Source of the DNA: an uncultured Nitrososphaera sp.
Lineage (GTDB): Archaea; Thermoproteota; Nitrososphaeria; Nitrososphaerales; Nitrososphaeraceae
Length of the DNA stretch: 16,843 nucleotides
Assembly: GCA_946480575.1 (NCBI GenBank)
Contig: CAMLKF010000042.1
Location: forward strand, 1 to 16,843
Direction: 5' to 3'
Position 1 is the first letter of the stretch. The number at the start of each line of letters is the position of its first letter. Made by a program: the position numbers and the translations under genes. This document shows, piece by piece, positions 1-7,101 of this stretch. The notes under the pieces were generated by a model. The model was given only the letters and a program-made list of their open reading frames with translations, did no database searches and was not told the DNA's origin.

Positions 1-1
1 A

Positions 2-208
2 ACAGCGGCAGCAGTGCTACTGTCGGCAATATCCTTTATTGGATTAGGAGGGGCTATTCCACAGCCGCAGCAGGCGTTTGCGCAAGTGGAAGACGAAGAA
101 GATGAAGAGCCGATGAACACCACTAACGCCACTAACGCCACGACCACCAGTCCTACTGATGGTGGTGGTGCCGGAGAAGAGGAGGATGACGAGAACGACG
201 ATAATTAA
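2..208 (+). CDS. Secreted acidic protein, 5' end outside the window, possibly truncated
   Basis: The reading frame is open from the window edge, so the true start probably lies upstream; the GTG at 14 is only the first possible start inside the window. The visible product begins with a hydrophobic stretch (AVLLSAISFIGLGG) and a likely signal-peptidase site near QQAFAQ. A Glu/Asp-rich segment and a low-complexity Asn/Thr/Gly segment follow, a design common in thaumarchaeal secreted proteins. It stops at TAA 206-208, but the same frame then continues as 16 codons of similar Asp/Glu/Asn/Gln-rich composition up to about 256, and a neighbouring frame stays open further. This suggests an early stop in a once longer protein. 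No function can be assigned. Confidence 0.5.
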   Translation, partial: TAAAVLLSAISFIGLGGAIPQPQQAFAQVEDEEDEEPMNTTNATNATTTSPTDGGGAGEEEDDENDDN

Positions 209-670
209 GATGACGAAGAAAGTATGAACAACAACGGCGATGAACAGCAACGGCAGTAATAGACCGCTAGTAATAACTAGGGTCGCTGCTGATGCTGCGC
301 TTATCAAAATCGATATTCAGGCTATCCTTAGCCATATGAGCTAGCTTGAGCGCTTGGAAAAAGATAAGGATTTCAGCAAATGTCGCTTTATTTGACCTCT
401 ACTTGATAGTGATCAAAGGCTAGGAACAAACTGAATTTAGTAGTTCAGGGGGAGCTAGATTACCAGAGCCACAATGAAGTCCTATACTTATCCAGAGCGC
501 TATTCCCATAATTATTATCATTGCTCTGTTGAATATTCGGGTGCTCACTAGTGATATCATGATGGAAAAAATGGTAAAACACCCGACTTTTCAACAGAGC
601 AGGACGACACCATATAACTATCAAGAAAGAGAACAAAGAGAAAAAAAGATAAGTGGATAGTTTTGTTTGA
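209..670. other. Gene-poor region with a possible coding remnant
   Basis: No intact gene is seen in these 462 bases. The first part (209-400) still reads like protein: the frame of the upstream gene gives DDEESMNNNGDEQQRQ before stopping, and the frame from ATG 240 reads through AADAALIKIDIQAILSHMS to a stop, then LERLEKDKDF. This looks like the broken tail of the upstream secreted protein. The rest is AT-rich and holds the inverted repeat at 523-600. Confidence 0.45.
523..600. repeat. 78-bp inverted-repeat element, MITE-like or a long hairpin
   Basis: The arm at 523-543 and the reverse complement of 580-600 agree at 18 of 21 bases. Outer blocks GCTCTGTTGAA/TTCAACAGAGC and inner blocks CGGGTG/CACCCG match perfectly, with a mismatched stretch at the same place in both arms. 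The 36-bp core holds the short palindrome CACTAGTG and is too small to code for a transposase. It may be a deletion derivative of an insertion sequence keeping only its two ends. No target-site duplication is evident, and I cannot name a family. Confidence 0.6.
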
Positions 671-1522
671 CTATTTCTCTATCGGATTCCCTATCATATT
701 GCCCCATTCAGTCCACGAGCCGTCGTAGTTGCGAACGGATGGGTAGCCAAGCAGATATTTGAGCACGAACCAAGTGTGGGATGATCGCTCGCCTATTCTG
801 CAGTAGGCTATTACGTGTTTGTCCGGCGTCACGCCCTTGCCCTCATAAAGCGCGTTGAGCTCGTCTGCGCTCTTGAAGGTGCCGTTTGCGTCATTGACAG
901 CTTGGGCCCAAGGAATGTTCTTTGCGCCGGGGATGTGACCTCCGCGTTGGGCGTGCTCCGTCGGGTACTCTGGCGGTGCGGTTATCTCGCCTGTGAATTC
1001 CTTGGGCGACCGCACGTCCACAAGCGTTATCGTCTCCATCCTTTCAAGTGCCCTGCGGACGTCTGGCATGTAGGCGCGTACGCCTTCGTCTGGCGGACTT
1101 GCGACATACTTGCTTGGCTGAACTTTAGGCTCGTCCTTTGTGTATTCCCTCTTTTCCATTTCCCATTTTTTCCTGCCGCCGTTCATTATCTTGATCTTTT
1201 TATGACCATAGTACTGGAAGACCCAGAACGCAAAGGCGCCAAACCAGTTGTTAAAGTCGCCGTACATTATCAGCTCGGTGTCGGGCGTCGCGCCGACCCG
1301 GCTCATGAGCGCTTCAAACTGCTGTTTGTTTATTATGTCTCTTCTTACTGGATCGTTGATGTCCCGTTTCCACTGTATAAGGTGGGCGCCGGGAACATGC
1401 CCCTGCCTGTATGCATTTTCAGCATCGTAGTCAACTTCCAAAATCCTGATGTCTGCATTCTTCAAATTGTTTGCAACCCAGTCGGTTTCACATAGAACCT
1501 CAGGGTGAGCATAGTTCACCAT
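671..1522 (-). CDS. Tandem-rhodanese sulfurtransferase (thiosulfate sulfurtransferase type)
   Basis: A 283-residue protein of two rhodanese domains that should move a sulfane sulfur from a donor such as thiosulfate to cyanide or another thiophilic acceptor through a cysteine persulfide. The C-terminal domain (about 150-283) carries the active-site loop YCRIGERSSH with Cys241, plus the HIPGA motif and the aromatic tail typical of the family. The N-terminal domain (about 10-130) has GHVPGA, but Asp stands where the catalytic Cys would be (YGDF), as usual for the non-catalytic half. I chose ATG 1522, not the longer frame to 1576, because the product then starts MVNYAHPEVL and a TATA-like box lies 26 nt upstream. 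A decayed paralogue lies at 2931-3735. Family is secure; the in vivo substrate is unknown. Confidence 0.9.
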   Translation of the reverse strand: MVNYAHPEVLCETDWVANNLKNADIRILEVDYDAENAYRQGHVPGAHLIQWKRDINDPVRRDIINKQQFEALMSRVGATPDTELIMYGDFNNWFGAFAFWVFQYYGHKKIKIMNGGRKKWEMEKREYTKDEPKVQPSKYVASPPDEGVRAYMPDVRRALERMETITLVDVRSPKEFTGEITAPPEYPTEHAQRGGHIPGAKNIPWAQAVNDANGTFKSADELNALYEGKGVTPDKHVIAYCRIGERSSHTWFVLKYLLGYPSVRNYDGSWTEWGNMIGNPIEK

Positions 1523-1543
1523 GAGAGTTGCTACCTCACACTC

Positions 1544-1552
1544 ATACTTAAA
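1544..1552 (-). promoter_or_regulatory. TATA box of the sulfurtransferase gene
   Basis: On the minus strand the sequence TTTAAGTAT is centred 26 nt before ATG 1522. This spacing predicts a transcript starting at or next to the start codon, and argues against the longer frame, which would begin upstream of the box. Confidence 0.5.
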
Positions 1553-1620
1553 ATATTTGCCCACGACCAAAGGCATTTAAGAACTGCCTTGCTGCTATAG
1601 CGGTGCGGTCAGTCAATTAA

Positions 1621-2454
1621 ATGGCGCCTAAAATCCGCAACGCGGCCATAATAACAAAGATAGGCAGCAGGGAGGCTGAAGCAGACGCTGTCAGGGTTGC
1701 CAGGCTGCTCAATGCAAGCAAGGTCAAGGTCTACAGCATACTCCCGCTCAAGATTGACGGCACTGCGTCCGTGACTCAGGAAGAATTGAAAGGAGTCAAG
1801 ATAGATCTCGTATTTGCGATTGGCGGCGACGGGACGACACTACGCGCCTTTCGCACAATACCGGGCAACATTCCCCTTTTCAGCATAAACAGCGGCGGCC
1901 ACAGGGGCATACTGTCTGAAGCAAACGCCGATGCGATAGACGAGTCGGTCGACGCCATACTTGCAGGCAAGTACTTTTATGACTCGCGCACAAGGATTCA
2001 CGCTTCTGTTGGCAAGACTGTTTTTCCTCCGGCGCTTAACGACATACTCGTCACGAGGATGAGCCTCACAAGAACGCCGCTAATATCAATCAAGCTCATG
2101 GGGGACGAGATAAAGCAGAGGATGGACGGCATCGTCATCTCTACTCCCACAGGCTCGACCGGCCATTCATTTTCAATCGGAGGGCCGGTGCTGCACGAGG
2201 GCATAAGCTGCCTTATCCTGAGCCCGATAGCGTCTGTCAACAGGATGCCGCAGCTCGTAATCCCAGTGGAAGAGATCACCATCCAGAGCACTTACGAGTC
2301 ATACCTCATAGTCGATGGGCAGGAGACTTTCAGGGTCGAGCCTGACCAGCCGATTAGAATATCGCACTATGCCGACGACGCCACGTTCTTGCGCCTCCAG
2401 AAAAAGGGAATGAGGCAGCTGGCAAAACTTGGATTCTCGAAACTTGGCTTCTAA
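1621..2454 (+). CDS. nadK: NAD kinase
   Basis: This 277-residue cytosolic enzyme phosphorylates NAD to NADP using ATP or polyphosphate. The diagnostic GGDGTTLRAFR motif sits at 68-78 with catalytic Asp70, followed by the Asn-Asp pair at 140-141 that contacts the nicotinamide nucleotide. The glycine-rich motif TPTGSTGHSFSIGGP is at 175-189; many family members have AYSLS where this one has GHSFS. Length is normal for the archaeal and bacterial family. The start is the ATG at 1621. Its 3' end overlaps the start of nob1 by about 11 nt, so the two are probably co-transcribed. The upstream region holds only a weak TATA-like stretch (CTATAGC near 1594). Confidence 0.95.
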   Translation: MAPKIRNAAIITKIGSREAEADAVRVARLLNASKVKVYSILPLKIDGTASVTQEELKGVKIDLVFAIGGDGTTLRAFRTIPGNIPLFSINSGGHRGILSEANADAIDESVDAILAGKYFYDSRTRIHASVGKTVFPPALNDILVTRMSLTRTPLISIKLMGDEIKQRMDGIVISTPTGSTGHSFSIGGPVLHEGISCLILSPIASVNRMPQLVIPVEEITIQSTYESYLIVDGQETFRVEPDQPIRISHYADDATFLRLQKKGMRQLAKLGFSKLGF

Positions 2455-2938
2455 GTACGTCCTTGACGCAGGCGCCTTTTACGCCGGCATACCTTTCTTG
2501 TCATCAGGCAGTTATTACACCACGCAGGCAGTCTTTGATGAAGTAAAGCACATCAAGGGCTCGCACAGGGCAATAGAGGCGCTGCTCGACTCTGGCAACC
2601 TCCAAATTGTCAACCCTGACCAAAGCCATGTAAAAGAAGTAGTTGCTACAGCAAAAAAGACCGGCGATATTGCAAGGCTTTCGCCTGCCGACCTGTCGAT
2701 AATCGCGCTTGCATTGCATCTGAAGGCGACGCTAATGACAGACGACTATGCAGCTGCAAACGTCGCGACATTCATGGAGATTCCAGTAAGATCGATGTCT
2801 GCCAAGAGGATAAAGGAAGTCAGAAAATGGATAACCTACTGCAGCGCCTGCGGCAAGACGTTTGGCCCTGACGCAAAAGAATGTTCGCTGTGCGGCAATA
2901 GGTTGAAAAGAAAATACAGGAAAAAGAAAGTTACTTGA
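2444..2938 (+). CDS. nob1: Nob1-type rRNA maturation endonuclease (PIN domain plus zinc ribbon)
   Basis: Nob1 cuts the precursor of 16S rRNA at its 3' end during late small-subunit assembly. The 164-residue product has a PIN domain (about 1-120) with the expected acidic residues: Asp8 in VLDAGAF, Glu33 in FDEV, Asp83 in SPADLS, and Asp100-Asp101 in TDDY. A C-terminal zinc ribbon has cysteine pairs CSAC (133/136) and CSLC (147/150), and a lysine/arginine-rich tail suits RNA binding. No ATG is available: I chose TTG 2444, which puts the first PIN strand at the N terminus as usual; TTG 2429 would add five residues. It overlaps the end of nadK, and its 3' end overlaps by 8 nt the end of the convergent rhodanese pseudogene. 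Confidence 0.88.
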   Translation: MASKYVLDAGAFYAGIPFLSSGSYYTTQAVFDEVKHIKGSHRAIEALLDSGNLQIVNPDQSHVKEVVATAKKTGDIARLSPADLSIIALALHLKATLMTDDYAAANVATFMEIPVRSMSAKRIKEVRKWITYCSACGKTFGPDAKECSLCGNRLKRKYRKKKVT

Positions 2939-3735
2939 GCGAGTTTCTCTGATGCGCCCAGTCGATTATCGAGCCGTCATATAGCCGCACCTTTTCATAT
3001 CCTGCTTTCGTGAACTGCATATGTGTACTTATACGACGCCCTCGTGCCTGAATGGCAATAGCATATTATTTCTTTGTCTGGCGTGATGTCCTTGATTTCA
3101 AGCTCTTTCTTTAGGTCTGCTTCGCTTGCAAAGAGGCTGCCGTTTGTGCCCACGCCTGCCTTCCAGTCATGCGGCACAGAGTTTGGCAACCCCTGCTTGC
3201 ATGCATGCTCTCCATCAGTGTCCTTGCGTCGACCACTACAAACGACGGGTCGTCCATCCTTGCCTTTATGATCTCGGCGTCTACCCTGATGTCATTGCCC
3301 GGATTTGACTTGAACTATGCCGGCGTCATTTGCGGCATATGCCGCGTGTGACTCGCAGCCCCACGTGGCGCCACGCCTGAAATCCGATGTCAAGCATCTT
3401 GACGTCAGTGTGTAGCCGTGGTAGATTATGCTACATGCTATCCTAGCAGACGATGGGTCGTCCTGCTCACCATAAACTATTACCTTTTTGGAGTCGTCGA
3501 TGCCGAGGAGGCTGCCAAAGACCTTTTCAGCAGCAGCGCTCTCAATGACAAGGTTGGCGCCATTGTCTGCTATAGCATTATCACCATTTTTTCAATGCCA
3601 AGCGGCCGGGCGTTCTTGATATGTCCAAAGCTGTAGGGCATGCTGCCCCGCGCGTCAATTATAATCAGATCAGAATTTTGTAAAGGTTTGCTGCAAGCCA
3701 CTTGCTCTCAACTGTAATAACTGCCGTGGCAGACT
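2931..3735 (-). pseudogene. Decayed tandem-rhodanese sulfurtransferase
   Basis: Joined across frames on the minus strand, this region spells a second two-domain rhodanese. Recognisable pieces in order are VITVESKWLAANLY, then DLIIIDARGSMPYSFGHIKN, then VIVYGEQDDPSSARIA, then DPSFVVVDARTLMESMHASRG, then the catalytic loop IICYCHSGTRAS at about 3040-3075, and the tail YDGSIIDWAHQRNSLK ending at TAA 2931-2933. At least four frameshifts separate these segments, and the longest open piece (2995-3189) is only 64 codons. The loop CHSGTRAS differs from CRIGERSS of the neighbouring intact gene, so this was a diverged paralogue rather than a fresh copy. The original start cannot be placed; the upper boundary is approximate. 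Confidence 0.85.
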
Positions 3736-3756
3736 TGTAGATTTGATGTTGTTGTT

Positions 3757-4500
3757 TTATATTTCTTCATTATCATCTTCGCCAAAGAGAGTCCTCTGCG
3801 TTATCTGCTTGCTGCCGTTGGCAGAATCCAGAATCTTGCGCACCCGCTCTGCCCTTGCAAGCCCAAAGCCCGGGATAGTTGCAAGCTCGGCAGCCGAGGC
3901 GTTAAGAGCTTTCTTGGGCGTATGGAACTTTTCCAACATCCTTGCGGCAAGCTTGTCGCCAATGCCGGGCACCGACGACAGCACTGAAAGCTGTTGTATG
4001 TAGACGGGGTTTTCCTTTTTGATCTTTCTTAAGAGTGGGCCGGTTGCCTTGCCTTCCCGCAGGCTCTTGTTTACGAGCGTGACCAAGAATTGTGCAGTCT
4101 GCTCTGCCGATGGCGTGTGAATTACAGGAATTCGGAACTCCATTGCGATAGTGGCAAGCGCATCGTAGGCAAGCGGCATCCTTTCTGCTAGCCGCTTGAT
4201 GTCCTTTTCTTCCATCACGTCTTCAGGTATTTCTGCCAGCTCGGCAATGTTGCCCTGCACCACCAGTAGCGGCTTTGGATAGTGTTTCACCAAGTCAGAG
4301 CACTGCACAAAAAGCCGGCCGTCGTAGATCGAGCCGACAAGGTCGCGCACAGTTTTTCGCTCCACCGCGGTTTCAGGCGAAACAATATAATCGCCCACCT
4401 TCAGCTGCGCGAAGTCAATCACGGCGCCTGCCTTTTTCAGCAGGCTAGGGATGCTGCTGCTCCTTTCTCTCTCGTCAACGACTATCCTAGTGGCAGGCAC
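3757..4500 (-). CDS. xpf: XPF/ERCC4-family structure-specific endonuclease (short, helicase-less form)
   Basis: A 247-residue nuclease expected to cut branched DNA such as 3' flaps and stalled forks in repair. The ERCC4 nuclease domain spans about 4-140: VDERER (8-13), GDYIV (36-40) and ERKT-x2-D (47-53) form the metal-binding active site, followed by SIYDGRL. Two helix-hairpin-helix motifs follow (about 173-191 with VPGIGDKLA, and 205-222 with IPGFGLARA). The tail contains QRTLFGED (235-242), resembling a PCNA-binding motif, as known for crenarchaeal XPF. There is no helicase domain, so it is the crenarchaeal-type short form, not Hef. The start is GTG 4500. It lies 33 nt downstream of prefoldin beta on the same strand and is probably co-transcribed with it. 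Confidence 0.92.
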   Translation of the reverse strand: MPATRIVVDERERSSSIPSLLKKAGAVIDFAQLKVGDYIVSPETAVERKTVRDLVGSIYDGRLFVQCSDLVKHYPKPLLVVQGNIAELAEIPEDVMEEKDIKRLAERMPLAYDALATIAMEFRIPVIHTPSAEQTAQFLVTLVNKSLREGKATGPLLRKIKKENPVYIQQLSVLSSVPGIGDKLAARMLEKFHTPKKALNASAAELATIPGFGLARAERVRKILDSANGSKQITQRTLFGEDDNEEI

Positions 4501-4533
4501 AAAAAAGTCTGGATCTGCCTAACCTATAATTTT

Positions 4534-4944
4534 TTATTCGGCTCTTGGCTTTGACGACGGACCTGCAGATGCGCCACCCGCGCTGCCACCACTCTGCATG
4601 CCGCGTATCATTTCATTTATCTTGTTCTCGACTTCCTTCAAGTTCTCCTTTACTCTTGCCTCTTGCTTGCCAAGCACCATCGCCCTAGTATTAGACAGCT
4701 CTTTCTTTTCTTCCAGCTCTTTTGTGACCTCTTCCTTCTTTGCCTTGATAAGGACAGAGCCTGCGTTCTTGTACACCGCGTCGTCAGCACCTGCTTTCTT
4801 TAATTCTTCAAGGGCCCTGTCAGTTTCTACCATTTCAACCTCCAGCTGCTGCTTTTGCATCATGATTGCCTGCAGGTTCTGCTGGAGCTGCTGTAAGCGC
4901 GATACCTGTTCCCGCAGCCACGGCGGAAGTTCCTGTTCACTCAT
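4534..4944 (-). CDS. pfdB: Prefoldin beta subunit
   Basis: Prefoldin is a jellyfish-shaped chaperone of two alpha and four beta subunits that hands unfolded proteins to the thermosome. The 136-residue product has the beta pattern: an N-terminal coiled coil (about 10-50), a short hairpin around VYKNAGSVLIKA, and a second charged coiled coil (about 70-118), then a Gly/Ser/Ala-rich tail. VYKNAGSVLIK is a strong family signature. The start is ATG 4944 with a TATA-like box 30 nt upstream, so it has its own promoter even though pcc1 and the exosome genes lie upstream on the same strand. A secreted-protein gene separates it from pcc1. Confidence 0.93.
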   Translation of the reverse strand: MSEQELPPWLREQVSRLQQLQQNLQAIMMQKQQLEVEMVETDRALEELKKAGADDAVYKNAGSVLIKAKKEEVTKELEEKKELSNTRAMVLGKQEARVKENLKEVENKINEMIRGMQSGGSAGGASAGPSSKPRAE

Positions 4945-4970
4945 AATTGAGAGCTATTCACAGTGCCAAC

Positions 4971-4978
4971 CTATAAAA
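4971..4978 (-). promoter_or_regulatory. TATA box of the pfdB-xpf pair
   Basis: TTTTATAG on the minus strand is centred about 30 nt before the pfdB ATG at 4944, giving a predicted leader of only a few nucleotides. Confidence 0.5.
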
Positions 4979-5131
4979 TCATAGCGTTGGCGGAGAGGCG
5001 CCGGCGAGCTTCCGACGGTGTCTCTCTCTCCATTGCTGCTATGCACGCCGTTTCTCCCTCCTATTGAACTTGGTCAAGCAGAGGCATGAATCTGCATTCA
5101 AGCCTGGGCAGCTCCATGCCAAAGTGACACC

Positions 5132-5671
5132 TTATTTCAGCATATACATCTCGTCTGAATGTTCGGCGGCCTCGATCCCTTTCTGTATTTCATCTGCAAT
5201 CCTTTGGCTGATCTCTTTGCTGCTTGCGAACTGGCTGGGAAGGGCGGTCGTCGCCTGCGTGATGTTGCTGGCTGTATTGTTGCTGTTGGCTGCTTTTGCC
5301 ATAACGTAGCCCACGGTCGACGAAGAATTAAAGTCGTTTTGGATGGTTGACATGATCAGGTCACTATTCTCGCTGATGTCGTCGACGCTTCCAGTTATCG
5401 CGTAAATAGTATCAAAGCTGCCAACTCGGACAGATCCTTCAGAGATTGCGTATGAATTTGTCGCGTCCTTGGTTATCTGAATGCGCGTCGGCAGTGAAGT
5501 TGCGTTGTCTTCAACGGTAGTGGTGGTGGTAGTAGTAGTAGCATTTGTCGTCTGTGCTAATACTGATGATGGTGCAAAAGTTGTTCCAATGATAGCCAGT
5601 GCAGCCATCACTAGGCTGACGATTGCCAGAACTGCAACTAACATTATTATTATTATTATTGATCGGTTCAT
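5132..5671 (-). CDS. Secreted protein of unknown function with Thr- and Asn-rich linkers
   Basis: I do not recognise the family. The 179-residue product starts with a strong signal peptide: a run of five Ile after MNRS, a hydrophobic core to about residue 28, and a likely cleavage site after SVLAQ (residue 40). An eight-Thr run and NATT-type linkers follow, then a folded-looking middle (about 60-120, with RVGSFDTIYAITGSVDD), an Asn/Ser/Thr-rich linker and a C-terminal helix (QRIADEIQKGIEAAEH). There is no second membrane segment, so it is probably released or held in the pseudoperiplasm. The start is ATG 5671 with a TATA-like box just upstream. It interrupts an otherwise conserved cluster between pcc1 and pfdB, so it is probably a lineage-specific insertion. 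Confidence 0.72.
   Translation of the reverse strand: MNRSIIIIIMLVAVLAIVSLVMAALAIIGTTFAPSSVLAQTTNATTTTTTTTVEDNATSLPTRIQITKDATNSYAISEGSVRVGSFDTIYAITGSVDDISENSDLIMSTIQNDFNSSSTVGYVMAKAANSNNTASNITQATTALPSQFASSKEISQRIADEIQKGIEAAEHSDEMYMLK
5643..5660 (+). repeat. ATT trinucleotide run, six units
   Basis: Six ATT units on the plus strand lie in the signal-peptide region of the minus-strand secreted-protein gene and underlie its isoleucine run. Slippage here would change signal length by whole residues without breaking the frame. Confidence 0.8.
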
Positions 5672-5690
5672 TGAGCAACGGAAAAGAACT

Positions 5691-5699
5691 AAACTTATA
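5691..5699 (-). promoter_or_regulatory. TATA box of the secreted-protein gene
   Basis: TATAAGTTT on the minus strand is centred about 24 nt before ATG 5671, close to the spacing for a leaderless transcript. It supports independent transcription of this inserted gene. Confidence 0.45.
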
Positions 5700-5782
5700 C
5701 GGGTTCCGCCAGATGACGCGTGGAAGAGATTCTGCGATTTTGTGATGATGATGATTGATTCAAGGCGAGCTTCTGGGAGATT

Positions 5783-6052
5783 TTATTGCCTGCCAGTGGT
5801 GGCAGTTGTTATGCACTTGTATGAAGCATCCGCAAGCCGGAGGTACGAATTGACGCTTGCGCGCAGCGTCGCCAGATCGCCCGTTTCAACGCGGAAAATG
5901 ATGTTAGAGCCGGAAAGAGAGATTTCTGCCCTGCCTTCTTCGTCGTCGTCCTTGAGCAGGCGTTTTAGGTCGGGCGCAAGCGCGGCACGGATAGAACCTG
6001 CTACCCGCCCCGACCTAGTAGATATCCTGATCCTAGCTCTGCAGTTTTTCAA
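5783..6052 (-). CDS. pcc1: KEOPS complex subunit Pcc1
   Basis: Pcc1 is the small dimerising subunit of KEOPS, which makes the t6A modification at position 37 of ANN-decoding tRNAs together with Kae1, Bud32 and Cgi121. The 89-residue product from TTG 6052 reads LKNCRARIRIS, then a helix (AGSIRAALAPDLKRLL), then strands including AEISLSGSNIIFRVETGD, then a last helix with LRASVNSYLRLAD: the beta-alpha-beta-beta-alpha order of Pcc1. The frame is open further upstream to 6130, but that part lies inside rpl37ae and does not resemble Pcc1. TTG 6052 (or 6058) makes it overlap rpl37ae by about 20 nt, implying coupled translation. The family is reasonably sure; the exact start is not. Confidence 0.8.
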   Translation of the reverse strand: MKNCRARIRISTRSGRVAGSIRAALAPDLKRLLKDDDEEGRAEISLSGSNIIFRVETGDLATLRASVNSYLRLADASYKCITTATTGRQ

Positions 6053-6284
6053 AGTCAACGTCGTACGCCCCTGACGCGATCTTGAAGTTGCATTTGGGAC
6101 AGTGCCATATCCCTGACGCGACCCTGCCAAACCTCAGCGAGCCGCATGACGGGCATCTCCTCTTCTGGTGAAGCGTACGATAAACCTTGCCGTAACGTCT
6201 GCGCACGGTGGCCCCGAACTTGATCCCAAGGCCTTTCAGGTTAGTCGAGCCTTTCCTCTTCTTCTTGCGGCCTGTGCTAACCAT
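6033..6284 (-). CDS. rpl37ae: Ribosomal protein L37Ae (eL43)
   Basis: An 83-residue zinc-ribbon protein of the large ribosomal subunit, found in archaea and eukaryotes only. Cysteines 44 and 47 (CPSC) and 62 and 65 (CPKC) bind zinc, and a basic N-terminal tail (MVSTGRKKKRKGS) contacts rRNA. The start is ATG 6284, overlapping the end of rrp42 by 8 nt; the end overlaps pcc1. Linking L37Ae to the exosome genes is a known archaeal arrangement. Confidence 0.95.
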   Translation of the reverse strand: MVSTGRKKKRKGSTNLKGLGIKFGATVRRRYGKVYRTLHQKRRCPSCGSLRFGRVASGIWHCPKCNFKIASGAYDVDFEKLQS

Positions 6285-7101
6285 TCTTTCCAGTCAACTC
6301 CTTCAATCTTGCCCGTACTGCCTCTCCTTTAATCCTTGCTGTTTCGCCTGCCTTCTTTATCTGGTCGACCGTGAACGAGCCAGTAAAGCCCTTCTGGATC
6401 GCGCAAAAGCCCTCGTCTGCAGTCGTTATCGTTATCCTTGCGTCCATGCAGGCTTCCTCTTCAGAGTTCGGGTCTATCAGGACATAGTCGCCAATCCTTG
6501 CTGCAGTTATTGAAACTGGCACTGTCGTTATGGGCATCGGCTGCGTGTTGCCGGTGTCGACGACCTTGTCGTCCTGCATTTCAAACACAGGAAGCTTCGC
6601 GCTGAGCAATGACGTCACAACAGCGTATGACGTTGCATCGAACAGGTTTCCGTCGGCGTTGACGACACTGCAATCTACAAATATTGTGTATACTGTTTTG
6701 CCCGGCACGAGGACCAGCTGGTCAAGGTCTATCATCTCTGACTCCCTGACTCCCCTGTCTACTACCCTTGCCAGCTCGACCACATCTTCATCTGGCGGCC
6801 CCGGCTCGACATGCGGAGACGCAGTCGGGAGCACCTCGGCTGAAACAATGAGCGCGCCCTTGTTCTCGAGCCCTTCAAACGGCTCGCCCGTTTCCACCTT
6901 GACGCCTGCAACCACTTCTGAGTCGCCCAGCTTTACCCTCGCCGAGCCGTTGGCCTTCTTTATCACGTCAATTTCGATTTCAAGCGGCCTCTGCTCATTA
7001 AAGTCCCTGCCGTCAAGCCTCTTGCCCCGCGCAAGGGCGTCCCACATCTGCTGCTTGCGCAGGTGCTCTACTATTATTGTCGACCTCTTTGAGGCGCTCA
7101 T
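6277..7101 (-). CDS. rrp42: Exosome subunit Rrp42 (non-catalytic RNase PH-like)
   Basis: Rrp42 alternates with Rrp41 in the six-membered ring of the archaeal exosome, which degrades RNA 3' to 5' with phosphate and can also add tails. The 274-residue product has the RNase PH fold: RLDGRDFNEQRP (28-39), the glycine-bearing strand GSARVKLGDSEVVAGVK, and a C-terminal domain with LIDPNSEEE. The catalytic motif of Rrp41 is absent, as expected: this subunit binds RNA and shapes the active site in its partner. ATG 7101 overlaps the rrp41 stop as TAATG, a tight coupling that suits the 1:1 ratio needed in the ring. Confidence 0.95.
   Translation of the reverse strand: MSASKRSTIIVEHLRKQQMWDALARGKRLDGRDFNEQRPLEIEIDVIKKANGSARVKLGDSEVVAGVKVETGEPFEGLENKGALIVSAEVLPTASPHVEPGPPDEDVVELARVVDRGVRESEMIDLDQLVLVPGKTVYTIFVDCSVVNADGNLFDATSYAVVTSLLSAKLPVFEMQDDKVVDTGNTQPMPITTVPVSITAARIGDYVLIDPNSEEEACMDARITITTADEGFCAIQKGFTGSFTVDQIKKAGETARIKGEAVRARLKELTGKNG

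Noticed and set aside
815..1495. Plus-strand ORF of 226 codons opposite the sulfurtransferase
   Set aside because: Cys/Val/Phe-rich shadow; the minus-strand gene has intact rhodanese motifs.
2995..3189. Intact small single-domain rhodanese gene
   Set aside because: The catalytic loop is there, but the expected C-terminal strand and N-terminal domain continue in other frames on both sides, so it is a fragment of a pseudogene.
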